Below, in pieces: positions 55,601 through 64,000 of a stretch of 64,000 nt of DNA. Source of the stretch: Annona cherimola (taxonomy: Eukaryota > Streptophyta > Magnoliopsida > Magnoliales > Annonaceae); contig CM059975.1 in the NCBI GenBank assembly GCA_030490835.1, positions 33,512,133 to 33,576,132 on the forward strand, in the 5' to 3' direction. Both the position numbers and the translations under genes were made by a program. The number at the start of each line of letters is the position of its first letter. Within the stretch, counting starts at the first letter, position 1. The notes beneath the pieces were generated by a model that ran no database searches, had not been told where the DNA came from, and saw nothing but the letters and a program-made list of their open reading frames with translations.

Positions 55601-58600
55601 TCACGATAATATAAATGCTGTTAAATATAATAGATGGAGGAGATTTTGCACGAGCATTAAAATATTAAAAATGGAAGGATTACATAAAAGAGGAGTTCGG
55701 TAGAAGCACTCCACTTCTATGTAACCGGACTACATATAAGTTATTTCATATAACCTTTCATTCTTTAGATGTTAATGATTGATGTAAAATTTAATTTGTT
55801 CATTATATTTAACATTATTTATTTAGTCAGGAGACTATATTTCTTCTAAATTAAATATATGCGCATGGATCACATTTTTTAAATAAATGAAAAGATTTTT
55901 ATGATAATATAAATGATGCTAAATATAATAGATGAAATGAATATTTTTTAAGCATTAAAATATTAAAACGGAAGGGGTTACATAGAAGATGAGTTCCATA
56001 GAAACATTCCCACTTAAGTATTATTTGAAAATCAAAGGCGATTTAGGGTGTTAATAAAATAGGTTCTTGAGTTATTAACCTATTTAAAAAACCTCAACCC
56101 TAACTTATTTATAACCCCATTTAATAAATGGGTTGGTGAGTTGTTGACGGGTTTGTATACATGTTACAAAATAAGTCAAAACCAAGCTAATTTAAAGTTG
56201 AGTGTGTGTTGTTTGTAATTATGATGGTGAATTGATCTATATTGACTAAATACATGACATGATCATATTTTCATTGGGAGAAAGTGTATACTTGACGCAT
56301 TAGCACAAAGAAAGATGATGGCTCTGCAAAACAAAAAGGGAGGATAGAGAAGGAAAAACAATAATAAAGATAGAGAGAGAGAGAGAGAGAGAGAGGGAAA
56401 TGATGGAAGATGAAGAGGGAAAGAGATAGAAGGAGAGAGACTAGCAGAGAGGGAAGAAGAATCTTACCAACGACAAGGATGACGATGACAACACCATAAC
56501 ATGACAACAAAGAAGACGCTGTATAGTCATATATAGAAGAACAAAATTAGGAAATTGAAATGGGAGAAATAAATTTAAAGTTTCTGAAATATATGTACCC
56601 CTTCTTAAGTAAATGAGTTGATGAGTTAAATTGATTAAATGGTTTTAAAAAGTTAGTAAATGGGTTGATGGGTTGTAAAATCTTAACCCAACTTTGTATT
56701 AAAAAATCTGGATGAGCAGGTTAACCATAACCATTAATACCTCTAAAGGCAGCAGATCTATCATGCAGATACCCAAATCAAATGGTCTAGTATGCGTCGA
56801 TCAAAAGAAAAAGGGTCTAGAATGTAGTTTTTAGGCACGAAGTGCAAAGGTACTGAATCCATTTTGCAAATTAAAAGAAGAATGTAGATCAGCACACGTG
56901 ACCTTTGATGAATATGCGTCTTTATCTTCTTCCCATTTTATGGTTTCAATCCTAAAGACCTGGGGCAAGAAATAGCTAAAAAATTGTTGTGGGATGCCAC
57001 CGAGAGTCCACCTTGGTGGTAACACTCAATGCCTCATTTCTATGTGGGCATCTATTCGACTTCCGACAACTATGGTGTTCCGACCTCACCCAGATCGATG
57101 CCTGAGCATCCGAGATCAGTGCTTGATAGGCCCAAATTGATGCCCGACCGACTAAAATCCATGCCCAACCTCCTTGGTTCAATGCTTGGCAGTCTCGTGT
57201 CGATGCCCAACCACCTTGGTACTATGCTTGTCCCTCCTAGATGCATGCTTGATTGCCCTAAATGCATGCCCAACCCCCTCGGATCGATGGTCAGCCACCT
57301 AGTGGTAAGCTCATTGCCCCGTTTCTACGTGGGAGTTCGTTCGACTCCCAATAGCTACAGTGTATGGATATTTTATTTCCTCTCAATATTTAGTGGGAGT
57401 TTAATAAATGGGAGCTTATTGTCTCTCTTTAAAAAATTATAAGAATGTCTCAGACTTTAATATGTAATACAAATTGAGATAGTTGTAAAATATATACGTT
57501 AGAGAAAAGGATGTAGGACTCGTATTAATTAAAACGGTCACCACCCATACATGCTCCTTTTTCTCTAGGAGGTCCATCATTGCCACATAATGTAGCCAAT
57601 TCAATATAATATCGTCATTACTTTGCAATATTTTAATATTTGGGTAATGATTTTAGTGAAACCAAGTTAGATGGGCAGCGCTATATGCACCCCCTTGCTT
57701 TTCTTATTTTAATATATGTATTCATTACCATCTCAAAAATCGCTTTAAGTAAAAATTACATTTTGGAAAATTTAAAATCTTTCGGGAACGAATGTATGAT
57801 TATTAAAATTTGAAAATAATACAAAGTGGATACATTATTTATAAATTTTAGGTCAAACTGATTTGTTATTATAAATAAGTACATATGGATAAAAATAATA
57901 ATGGTTTGAATTCAAAAAAAAACATTTTAAATAAGAAAAACACGTGGGATTGCATTAGATAATTACCCTTAACATTTTGGGTGATACTATTACTAATATT
58001 AATAGGAAAAGTCGATCTAGCAAGCTAGCTTGGTGCAAGTGTGCAACCGAATTCAGATCAAGTTGCCCCAAGTCCAACTGATCGATCAGAAAGATAATTT
58101 AGAGCATGCATGAATTATATAAATATATATTGGCAATTAAAAATTAATGAATGAGCCAGGTATGTATACCTATATATATAGTAGCTTTCTTGTATGCAGG
58201 TGCTTCCTCTGATGAAGTCCCTCACATTCGACATCATCTGCTCTCTGGTGTTCGGGCTCGAGCAGGGTGCGCAGAGGGAGCAGCTGGTGCAGTGCTTCCA
58301 GGAGATGATCGAGGGCATGTGGTCCGTGCCCATCAACCTCCCTTTCACGCGCTTCAACCGCAGCCTGCAGGCAAGCCGGAGGATCCGAGCCATTCTCGGC
58401 CGCCTCATTCGGGAAAGGGAGTCCGCGCTCGAGCTCGCCCACGCCCACGTCGCACCGCACGCAGATCTCATCACATGCCTCCTCAGCAAAAAAGGCGACG
58501 GCCAGGCCATCGGCCACAAGGAGATCGAAGACAACGCCTTGCTCGTCATGGTCGCCGGCCACGACACTTCCTCGGTCCTCATCACCTTCATGGTTCGCCT

Positions 58601-61600
58601 AATGGCCAAACACCCTGCTGTCTATGCCAATATTCTACGAGGTACATTAATAAACTTCTTTTTATTTTTTAATACACACGCAGATCATACCTGTATTTTC
58701 CGCATTATGAAATTTAATAATTTTTGAAATTTATTTGGGATTTTATTTGAATTTTTGAAAACGATCGAAATAGGATCATGTCGATGTCATTCATTTTCAA
58801 TATTCATTTTCAAAAATTCAAATAAAATACTAATTAAAATTTAAAAAGATTTATCAATTCCTACAAAAGGGAAGATATAAATAGAGCCCGCATGTGTATT
58901 TAAAAAAATTAAATAAAAATAAGTTGTGTAGCTGAACGTATTGCTGGTGCAAATGTGATTCAAGTGCTACGTCACAATTATCAAAACTAAGGGTATGTTT
59001 GTTTACATCGAAAATTTTTCAAATTAAAAGTTTTAAATCTGAAACTTTTTACCTTCAGTAATTATCTTATCTTTTAATTATTTCTTTACATATTTCTACA
59101 CAATTTAGTGTACTTTTCAATTTTTTCTACATAACTACTCACATAACTAAACTACTTATTTTAATTTTTTTATTCCTTATTATTACTCCTGTCATATTAC
59201 ATTATTTTCTCCAATTTCAAAAATTTTTACACAAAAATTTTTTTTATTGAAAAAATTTATTACTTCTCAAACGTACTGTAAATTAAATTCTTTCATTCAT
59301 TCTTAAGCTTTAAGAATGATTTCGAATGTCCACTTAGGCATGCACTGCAAGCTAATTTGTTTGGTTGGTTGTTTCGGATTGGATGTGGATCACATACAGA
59401 GCAAGAAGAGATTGCAAAGGGCAAGGATGATGATGAGGCCCTGACATGGGAGGATCTGGCTAAGATGAAGTACACATGGAGAGTGGCATTGGAGGTGCTG
59501 CGGACAATCCCTCCCATCTTTGGCGCCTTCCGAAGGGTGCTGAAAGACATTGAGTATGGTGGATATCTAATACCCAAAGGTTGGCAGGTACGATATATAA
59601 TTATTGGAATGGATATTCAAAGGTGCACCATCGATGGAATGGGGCCACGTTTGAACCAAAATACAACCGGTAGTATACTTTAATTTGATTATGTTACCAA
59701 TAAGCAACTCAATAAAAATCTTGAGTAGATCATATTTTCTAATGTGTTTGGAAATGGATAAAACTTTTAGATAAAAAATTTTAGCATAAAGTTTTTGAAA
59801 TAAAAAAATAATGATATAATATATGAAGATAATGATATGATATATGATATGAAAAGGGTAATGATAAGAAATAAAAATAATAAAGTTAAAACAAATAGGT
59901 TAATTTTATAGGTAGTTGTGTAGAAATAATTAAAAAGTAAAGTAATTATAAAAAATGTGATGAAATAATTAAAAAATAAGATAATTATATAAAGTGAAAG
60001 TTTTAGATTAAAAAATTTTTGTTGAAAAGTTTTACGGCTAAACAAACACACCTTCTTAAAAATAAAAATAGTAAAGGTGTGTTGGGTACGGTGAAAATGG
60101 GAACGAGGAATTAGAAAGGCCAAAAGTAAATTTTAGTTATCTAATTATGCTATTTTTTTCATTTCTACCACTATTTATTCTAATCATTTTCTCATGCTTT
60201 TGCCTATAATTATCAAGTCTATTTTTATTTTATTCTCACTTTATTCACTTTACCCGTATGGTATAAATTCAATTTTCCATTCCCCATTCCTTATTCCCAT
60301 TGTTGCATTACCAAATGGATCCTCAGATTTATTCATAGATATATTAGGATTTTTTAATAATTTATAAAATCTTTTACGTGCCCACATAAGAGGAATGTTT
60401 TAAATGGTTTAAATGTTATATTAAAAAATATTGATAGAGAAATAAAAAAAATTATATTATGTTGATTCACACTTTTTAAATGGGGTCCATGAACGTATAT
60501 TTGATTTTTTAAAATTCAGAATCTTAGGTAAATAATTAATTTAAATAAAGTGAGGGTAATGATGTGATATGATATGAGTAATGATGAAGAGTAAAGAAAA
60601 TAAAGTTAATGTGACGTTTGGAAAAATAAAAGTTGTGGTAAATGTGGTACAAGGTGGGAATAGAAAATAGAATATTTTGGAAATTATGTAATCGATATGA
60701 AATGATATGGGTAAAGTTGGAATAAATAGGTTTGTTAAAAGGTAGTTGATAGAGAAAATGATTGGAATATAGAAGTAAAAGTGGAAAAATATGATGATTA
60801 ATTGATTATAAGGAGCCTTGAGATCCACTCTCCCACCATTTCCCACCCACGTCTCCTACTAACATTTACCAAACGTGGTCTAAAATAAAGAGGTTAGTTG
60901 TAAGTAGTTAGGTAGAAATGATTAATAGATAAGATAGTTATATAAAAAGATGTGAAAAGATAAGTAATTGTGAATAGCGTAAAATTTCAGATCGAAAAGT
61001 TCTGGTTTAAGAAATTTTGATGATAAACAAACATGCCTTAAAAAATAAAAATACTTAACGTGTGCTGGGAACGGTGAAAATGGGAATGAGATATGAGGAA
61101 TCCCAAAATTTAATTTTAATCATCCAATTATGCTACTGTTTTCATTTCTACCACTATATATTCTAATTATTTTTTCATGTTTTTACTTACAATTACCTCA
61201 CCTATTTTATTTTATTTCTTCTTTATCTGCTTTACCCTTATCATATACATTCCATTTCTTATTTTCCATTCCCCGTTCCTTATTCCCATCATCGCATTAG
61301 CAAAGGGGTCCTTAGATTCATTCACAGATATAATTTATAAAATCTTTTACCCACATAATAGAAGTGTTTTAATGGTTTAAATGTTGTATTAAAAAAATAT
61401 TGATATAATTTGATTTTATGAATTTTAAAATCTTAGATAAAAATGATATTAAATATAATGGATAGAGTGAATTTTGATTTTATAATCAAAATAAGCATTA
61501 TTTAATCATGGTGTATCTTAACTAAAGTTCAACATGGCGTTTTCTATATCTAATTATAAATCAAAAATATATTCAAGTAATTGTTTAAGAGAAATAATTT

Positions 61601-63904
61601 AATTATTTATGAAAACATGGAAGCCACCATACTTACTCTTGATTTTTAAATTTTAAAATACATTTTCTAAAATTTAAATTATTGATCATGTTTATATATC
61701 GTTTTTTATCATGCCATTAAAAATATATTTTATTGAAAACTTACAACGTCTAAAAAATAGTATCTTTTAAAAATAAATATATAATGACTAAGAATTTTGA
61801 AAACTATATAATATAGAAACAGTATCTACAATTTTCCAATCTATATGATTTTTTGAATTATAGATAAATTCCATAAATGATTTATATTTTTTTAAAATAT
61901 TTTAAAATTAAAAAAATCAAAGATAAGCTTGGAGACTTCCATACTTATGTAAGTATTAAATCATTACTACTTACAACAAGTATGAAGGTTCCATGCTTAT
62001 CCATAGTATTTAAGTTTAAAATATTTTTTAAATCTAAACTATTTATTTATATGTTTAATATATTTTGTTTTATCAGACTAAAAATAAATTTTATTAAAAA
62101 ATAAATTATAAAAATCACATCTTTTGAAAGTGAATATTTAACACCGCAAGAAATTTCACTTAATGTAGCTATTTTTTGTCACATATAATATATTTGATTG
62201 TATAAAATATATTTTTACTACAATTAATTATTTAGCTAGTAGTTTTGAAAGGTAATAGGATAAAAGTAGAGGGAAAAAAATTTTAAGTGAAATTTTTTTG
62301 TTATTTTCAAATGCACGACAAATCTTTGGCTGCATTTATTTAGATGTAACGAAATTAAATTTTAGCCGCAAAAGTTAGCCACATATGCTACTTTTTCTTC
62401 TATTGTTAACTATTAAAATTTTTGTAAAATATATTACAAATATAATATATAAATTTTTTGTAATATATGTAACTCTTTAGTTTTTAATTAATAAATGATT
62501 TAGGTTTTAAAAAATACTTTTAAAAATTTTAATAATCCAAGGGTAAACATAAGAGAGCTCCACTTTTATTTAACCAGGTTATATGGAAGTGGTTTTATAT
62601 AACTCCAAATTTTAAAATTTGGATGTTTGATAGAAAATCCAATCCATTCATTATTTTAGCATCATTTGTTTAGTTGAGAGACCAAATTTTATCCCAATCA
62701 AGTTTATATGAGTCATATTTGTTGAAAAATATATATTTATGTGTAAAATATGAAAAATGCTTAGATTCATTTACATATGTATTAAAATGTAATAATACTA
62801 TATTAAGTCATTTAGCTATGCAGAAATGATATTTCAAAAGGTTGGATATTGAAAATACAACTTCAAAATTGATATTTAGCATTAAATCATTTTATTACAT
62901 TGATTTTATATTTAGATGAGACTCATATATAATAATACTAGACAAGTTAAGGGATTTATATGGAAATACAAACGATGCTAAATACAATAGATGGAGTGAA
63001 TTTTTCATTAACCATCAAGATATTAAAAATGAAGGGTTTAAATAGAATGAAGTATGATTATATACATCATGATGTATTTTAGGTAAAAATACAACATTTA
63101 TTTATATTATATTATTTTTATTTTTATTTGATTTTTTCTTCGTAGACATGTTTTCCTAAGAATATTTAATTTATATAACAAGTTTTGTCGTTTTAAAATA
63201 CTTTGACATATTTATTTTTATTTTTAAAAAATCGACAACTTTAGGGGCGTTTAAGTCATTTTTAGCCTTAAAAAATTGATTTTTAAAAATAAAAATATGT
63301 AAAAATATTCCAAATGGAAAAACTTAGGAAAACATGTTTATGAAGTAAAAATAAAATAAAAATAAAATAAAAATAAAAATAAATAAAAATAAAATAATGT
63401 TGTATTTTAGTCTAAAATATATCATGATCTGGATAATCATGCTTCAAATAGAATACAGATTTTATAGAAGCGATACGAGCATGGATTACCATGAGCATCG
63501 AATCATTACCCATTCATCCTTTCCATTTGTACACTAACTAATTAATGTTAATTTGTAATTGTCATGTACTTGAGATATTCTGGTCGATGATGTCGACTCA
63601 CATGGCCGAGCACATCTTCCCTGAACCATCCAAGTTCGATCCAGCCCGCTTTGACACCCAAGCATCATCTCCGGTTCCTCCCTACTGTTTCGTGGCCTTT
63701 GGCGGGGGTGCACGCATCTGCCCAGGGTTCGAATTTGCCAGGCTCGAGACTCTCGTCGCCATACATTACTTGGTCACCCACTTCAAGTGGAAGCTGATTT
63801 CCAAAGATGATTCCTTCAGCAGAGACCCAATGCCGGTGCCCACCCAAGGCTTGCCAATTCAACTCCAACCAAACACGGTCCCTGCAGCCTCTTTCAGCGA
63901 TTAA
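52109..63904 (+). CDS. Cytochrome P450, CYP85 clan (CYP716/CYP728-like), 4 exons
   Basis: The exons are 52109-52636, 58200-58641, 59400-59587 and 63575-63904. Every intron is GT-AG and the phases (0, 1, 0) join to a 495-residue protein, normal for the family. Visible parts are an N-terminal membrane anchor (residues 3-25), a proline hinge (LPLPPGTLGIP), an I-helix oxygen-binding AGHDTSS (295-301), the K-helix EVLR (355-358), FDPARF (407-412) and the heme motif FGGGARICPG with the Cys ligand at 435. SLTFDIICSLVFG and MWSVPINLPFTRFNRS are typical of CYP716 and its relatives (CYP728, CYP725), which mostly oxidise triterpenoids or diterpenoids in the ER. The substrate cannot be told. No key residue is missing. 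Exons are GC-rich and introns AT-rich. ATG 52112 is an equally possible start. Confidence 0.93.
52900..53370. mobile_element. Foldback repeat in P450 intron 1
   Basis: TAAATATATTTATTATGTTTG near 52919 pairs with CAAATATAGTAGATATATTTA near 53330. AATATATTATTATATTTTTG and AAATATAGTAAGTGTATTT extend the pairing. It is AT-rich and non-coding. Boundaries are approximate and no duplication is seen. Confidence 0.45.
53516..53543. repeat. Long T homopolymer
   Basis: A run of about 28-30 T lies within intron 1. It could mark the A tail of a minus-strand retroposon, but the adjoining sequence was not recognised. Confidence 0.8.
53764..54053. mobile_element. Tourist-like MITE in P450 intron 1
   Basis: The start is AAGGGTACGTTTGTTTAC and the end TTACCAAACATACCTT, with TAA and TAG at the edges. 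The internal motifs are those of the 2394 copy. Confidence 0.7.
54204..54510. mobile_element. Mutator-like MITE in P450 intron 1, perfect 9-bp duplication
   Basis: The 307-bp element is flanked by GATGTTGAG on both sides (54195-54203 and 54511-54519). The terminal inverted repeats start with G, as usual for Mutator-like elements: left GGAACCCGATCCTGTGCAC, right (inverse) GGATCCCAATCCTGTGCAC. A second GGGTGCAC motif lies inside. The AT-rich core is shared with 10679 and 41068. Confidence 0.9.
55060..56035. repeat. AT-rich intronic repeats, partly tandem
   Basis: The stretch at 55265-55690 is echoed at 55745-56000: CATTTTTTAAATGTTGATAA versus CATTCTTTAGATGTTAATGA, then ATTATATTTAACA and AGAGACCAAATTTC versus AGGAGACTATATTTC. 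Similar sequence lies at 62560-63040 and 11947-12257, so it is a dispersed family. At 55135-55200 the phrase GGAAATCGTAAAACTACTCC echoes GGAAATTGTAAAACTACCCC. Confidence 0.5.
56044..56745. mobile_element. hAT-type non-autonomous element in P450 intron 1
   Basis: The left end TAGGGTGTTAATAAAATAGG and the right end ATTAATACCTCTA are imperfect inverses. The interior has AACCCTAACTTATTT and GTAAATGGGTTGATGGGTTG motifs like the 14424 element. A (GA)n microsatellite is at 56371-56396. The flanks share AAAGGC, a possible worn duplication. Confidence 0.55.
57012..57500 (+). mobile_element. tRNA-derived SINE with internal minisatellite
   Basis: A head with box A-like AGTGGTAAGCTC (57301-57312) and box B GTTCGACTCCC (57339-57349) leads to a tail with ATAAGAATGTCTCAGACTT, the tail type of the 37772 SINE. 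A second head-like copy (GGTGGTAACACTCAATGCCTC, then TTCGACTTCCGACAAC) starts at 57013. Ten 21-bp repeats lie between the two heads. It is inside P450 intron 1. Confidence 0.65.
57098..57307 (+). repeat. Minisatellite, ten 21-bp units in perfect register
   Basis: Ten units of exactly 21 bp, most starting ATGCCC or ATGCTT with a consensus like ATGCCCAACCNCCTNGGNTCN, run without a single indel. Because 21 is a multiple of three, a 137-codon frame (57029-57442) stays open and reads seven-residue units such as MPNLLGS and MPNHLGT. I judge it non-coding because it lies in an intron and inside a SINE. Confidence 0.85.
57501..58199. other. Rest of P450 intron 1, no feature seen
   Basis: This is AT-rich intron sequence ending in the acceptor TTGTATGCAG. 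No bounded repeat was found. Confidence 0.5.
58200..58641 (+). CDS. P450 exon 2
   Basis: It codes for residues 177-323 plus one base: from VLPLMKSLTFDIICSLVFG through the I-helix AGHDTSS to NILR. The donor is CGAG|GTACAT (phase 1). Confidence 0.93.
58655..58930. mobile_element. Foldback repeat in P450 intron 2
   Basis: CTTTTTATTTTTTAATACACA near 58659 pairs with TGTGTATTTAAAAAAATTAAA near 58892. GGATTTTATTTGAATTTTTG pairs with CAAAAATTCAAATAAAATAC around a centre near 58785. Confidence 0.6.
58991..59278. mobile_element. Tourist-like MITE in P450 intron 2
   Basis: The start is GGGTATGTTTGTTTAC and the end CTCAAACGTACTG, with TAA on both sides (58988-58990 and 59279-59281). The motif order is that of the family. 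Confidence 0.8.
59400..59587 (+). CDS. P450 exon 3
   Basis: It codes for residues 324-386 with the K-helix EVLR and ends at IPKGWQ. The acceptor is CATACAG|AGCAAG and the donor GGCAG|GTACG. Confidence 0.93.
59743..60055. mobile_element. Tourist-like MITE in P450 intron 3
   Basis: The start is TGTGTTTGGAAATGG after TAA and the end AAACAAACACACC. It contains a locally expanded GATATGATATATGATATG stretch. It forms the left part of a ~980-bp tandem duplication. Confidence 0.65.
60075..60325. mobile_element. MITE, unit-1 copy
   Basis: The start is GGTGTGTTGGGTACGGTGAA and the end GCATTACCAAATGGATCC. It is duplicated at 61059-61311 and related to 28810-29088. Confidence 0.55.
60610..60880. mobile_element. 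MITE nested in a duplicated Tourist-like MITE
   Basis: The start is TGTGACGTTTGGAAAA and the end TTTACCAAACGTGGTC, with TAA at 60607-60609 and 60881-60883. On either side the host MITE resumes (AATAAAGTTAA before, AATAAAGAGGTTAGTTGTAA after). It is in reverse orientation to its relative at 41511. Confidence 0.75.
61059..61311. mobile_element. MITE, unit-2 copy
   Basis: The start is CGTGTGCTGGGAACGGTGAA and the end GCATTAGCAAAGGGGTCC. It matches 60075-60325 and is followed by the same kind of flank (TTATAAAATCTTTTAC). Confidence 0.55.
61320..63039. other. AT-rich remainder of P450 intron 3
   Basis: There is no coding sequence. Bases 62160-62400 contain CACTA-like subterminal motifs (GTAGCTATTTTTTGTCAC, TTAGCCACATATGCTAC) without recognisable ends. 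Bases 62560-63040 belong to the dispersed repeat seen at 55060 (CATTATTTTAGCATCATTTG, GAGAGACCAAATTTTATCC). Confidence 0.45.
63049..63445. mobile_element. Foldback Mutator-like MITE in P450 intron 3, perfect 9-bp duplication
   Basis: The 397-bp element has AAATAGAAT on both sides (63040-63048 and 63446-63454). The ends GAAGTATGATTATATAC and, inverse, GAAGCATGATTATCCAG start a long inverted repeat continuing through ATCATGAT, TATTTTAG and AAATACAACAT. An (AAAAT)n tract lies at 63337-63396. It stops about 120 bp before the last exon. Confidence 0.9.
63575..63904 (+). CDS. P450 exon 4 and stop
   Basis: The acceptor is ACTTGAG|ATATTC. The exon codes for residues 387-495 with FDPARF and the heme loop FGGGARICPG, ends GLPIQLQPNTV..SFSD and stops at TAA. 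What follows to the window end looks like 3' UTR. Confidence 0.93.
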   Translation: MFWSMMSTHMAEHIFPEPSKFDPARFDTQASSPVPPYCFVAFGGGARICPGFEFARLETLVAIHYLVTHFKWKLISKDDSFSRDPMPVPTQGLPIQLQPNTVPAASFSD

Positions 63905-64000
63905 TTTATCACACTCATGCATGCTTGTATTAGCTACACAATGTCCCAAGTGATTTGAACAATATCCATAATTTTTCCCAACATTAGTTTGTCTTAGACT

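Noticed and set aside
57029..57442. A 137-codon open frame with seven-residue repeats as a real gene
   Set aside because: It is created by a 21-bp minisatellite inside a SINE within a P450 intron. Codons only stay in frame because 21 is a multiple of three.
1..64000. CRISPR arrays, bacterial operons, phage or organelle DNA
   Set aside because: No spaced short repeats, no Shine-Dalgarno-led gene series and no organelle genes are visible. Introns and plant transposons mark this as nuclear plant DNA.

Overview
The window is nuclear DNA from a flowering plant. It is AT-rich, has two intron-containing plant genes, and is packed with plant-type transposons: L1-type LINEs carrying an RNase H, a Ty1/copia element primed by initiator tRNA-Met, tRNA-derived SINEs, hAT, Mutator-like and Tourist-like MITEs. 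No ribosome binding sites, operons, CRISPR arrays or other prokaryotic features are present. The species cannot be named. Long repeat-filled introns next to very GC-rich exons would fit a large-genome angiosperm such as a magnoliid, but this is only an impression.

Genes. (1) Bases 29592-33408 (+) hold a complete three-exon gene for a 119-residue TMEM14/FATTY ACID EXPORT-family membrane protein. (2) Bases 52109-63904 (+) hold a complete four-exon CYP85-clan cytochrome P450 (CYP716/CYP728-like, 495 residues). All splice sites are GT-AG, and introns of 5.6, 0.76 and 4.0 kb are full of MITEs. (3) Bases 1-195 may be the end of a gene lying mostly to the left. (4) Bases 8765-9091 are a GC-rich low-complexity open frame of unknown status. 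The two confident genes have no evident functional link.

Layout. 1-14 kb: mostly AT-rich intergenic DNA with a MITE-disrupted tandem repeat, degenerate hAT-like elements, a foldback Mutator-like MITE (10679-11038) and a 291-bp LINE 3' end with a clean target duplication (11640-11930). 14.4-27.3 kb: an old decayed LINE (+) interrupted by a hAT-type element with a perfect 8-bp duplication. That hAT element was itself invaded by a Tourist-like MITE and then by a young LINE (-) with an almost intact 1224-codon frame. 29.5-33.4 kb: the FAX-like gene, with a MITE and a SINE in intron 1 and a hAT MITE in intron 2. 34-42.5 kb: clusters of Tourist-like MITEs, another copy of the hAT family, a tRNA-derived SINE, a second decayed LINE and more MITEs. 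42.5-49.6 kb: a complete but inactivated copia element, with LTRs, primer site, polypurine tract and 5-bp duplication all identifiable. 49.6-64 kb: MITEs, then the P450 promoter and gene.

Most of the sequence is explained by layered transposition, and in several places the order of events can be read from target duplications. I found no clearly new biochemical system. The most notable structures are the LINE-in-hAT-in-LINE nest, the foldback MITEs with exact 9-bp duplications in P450 introns, and a SINE carrying ten in-register 21-bp repeats.
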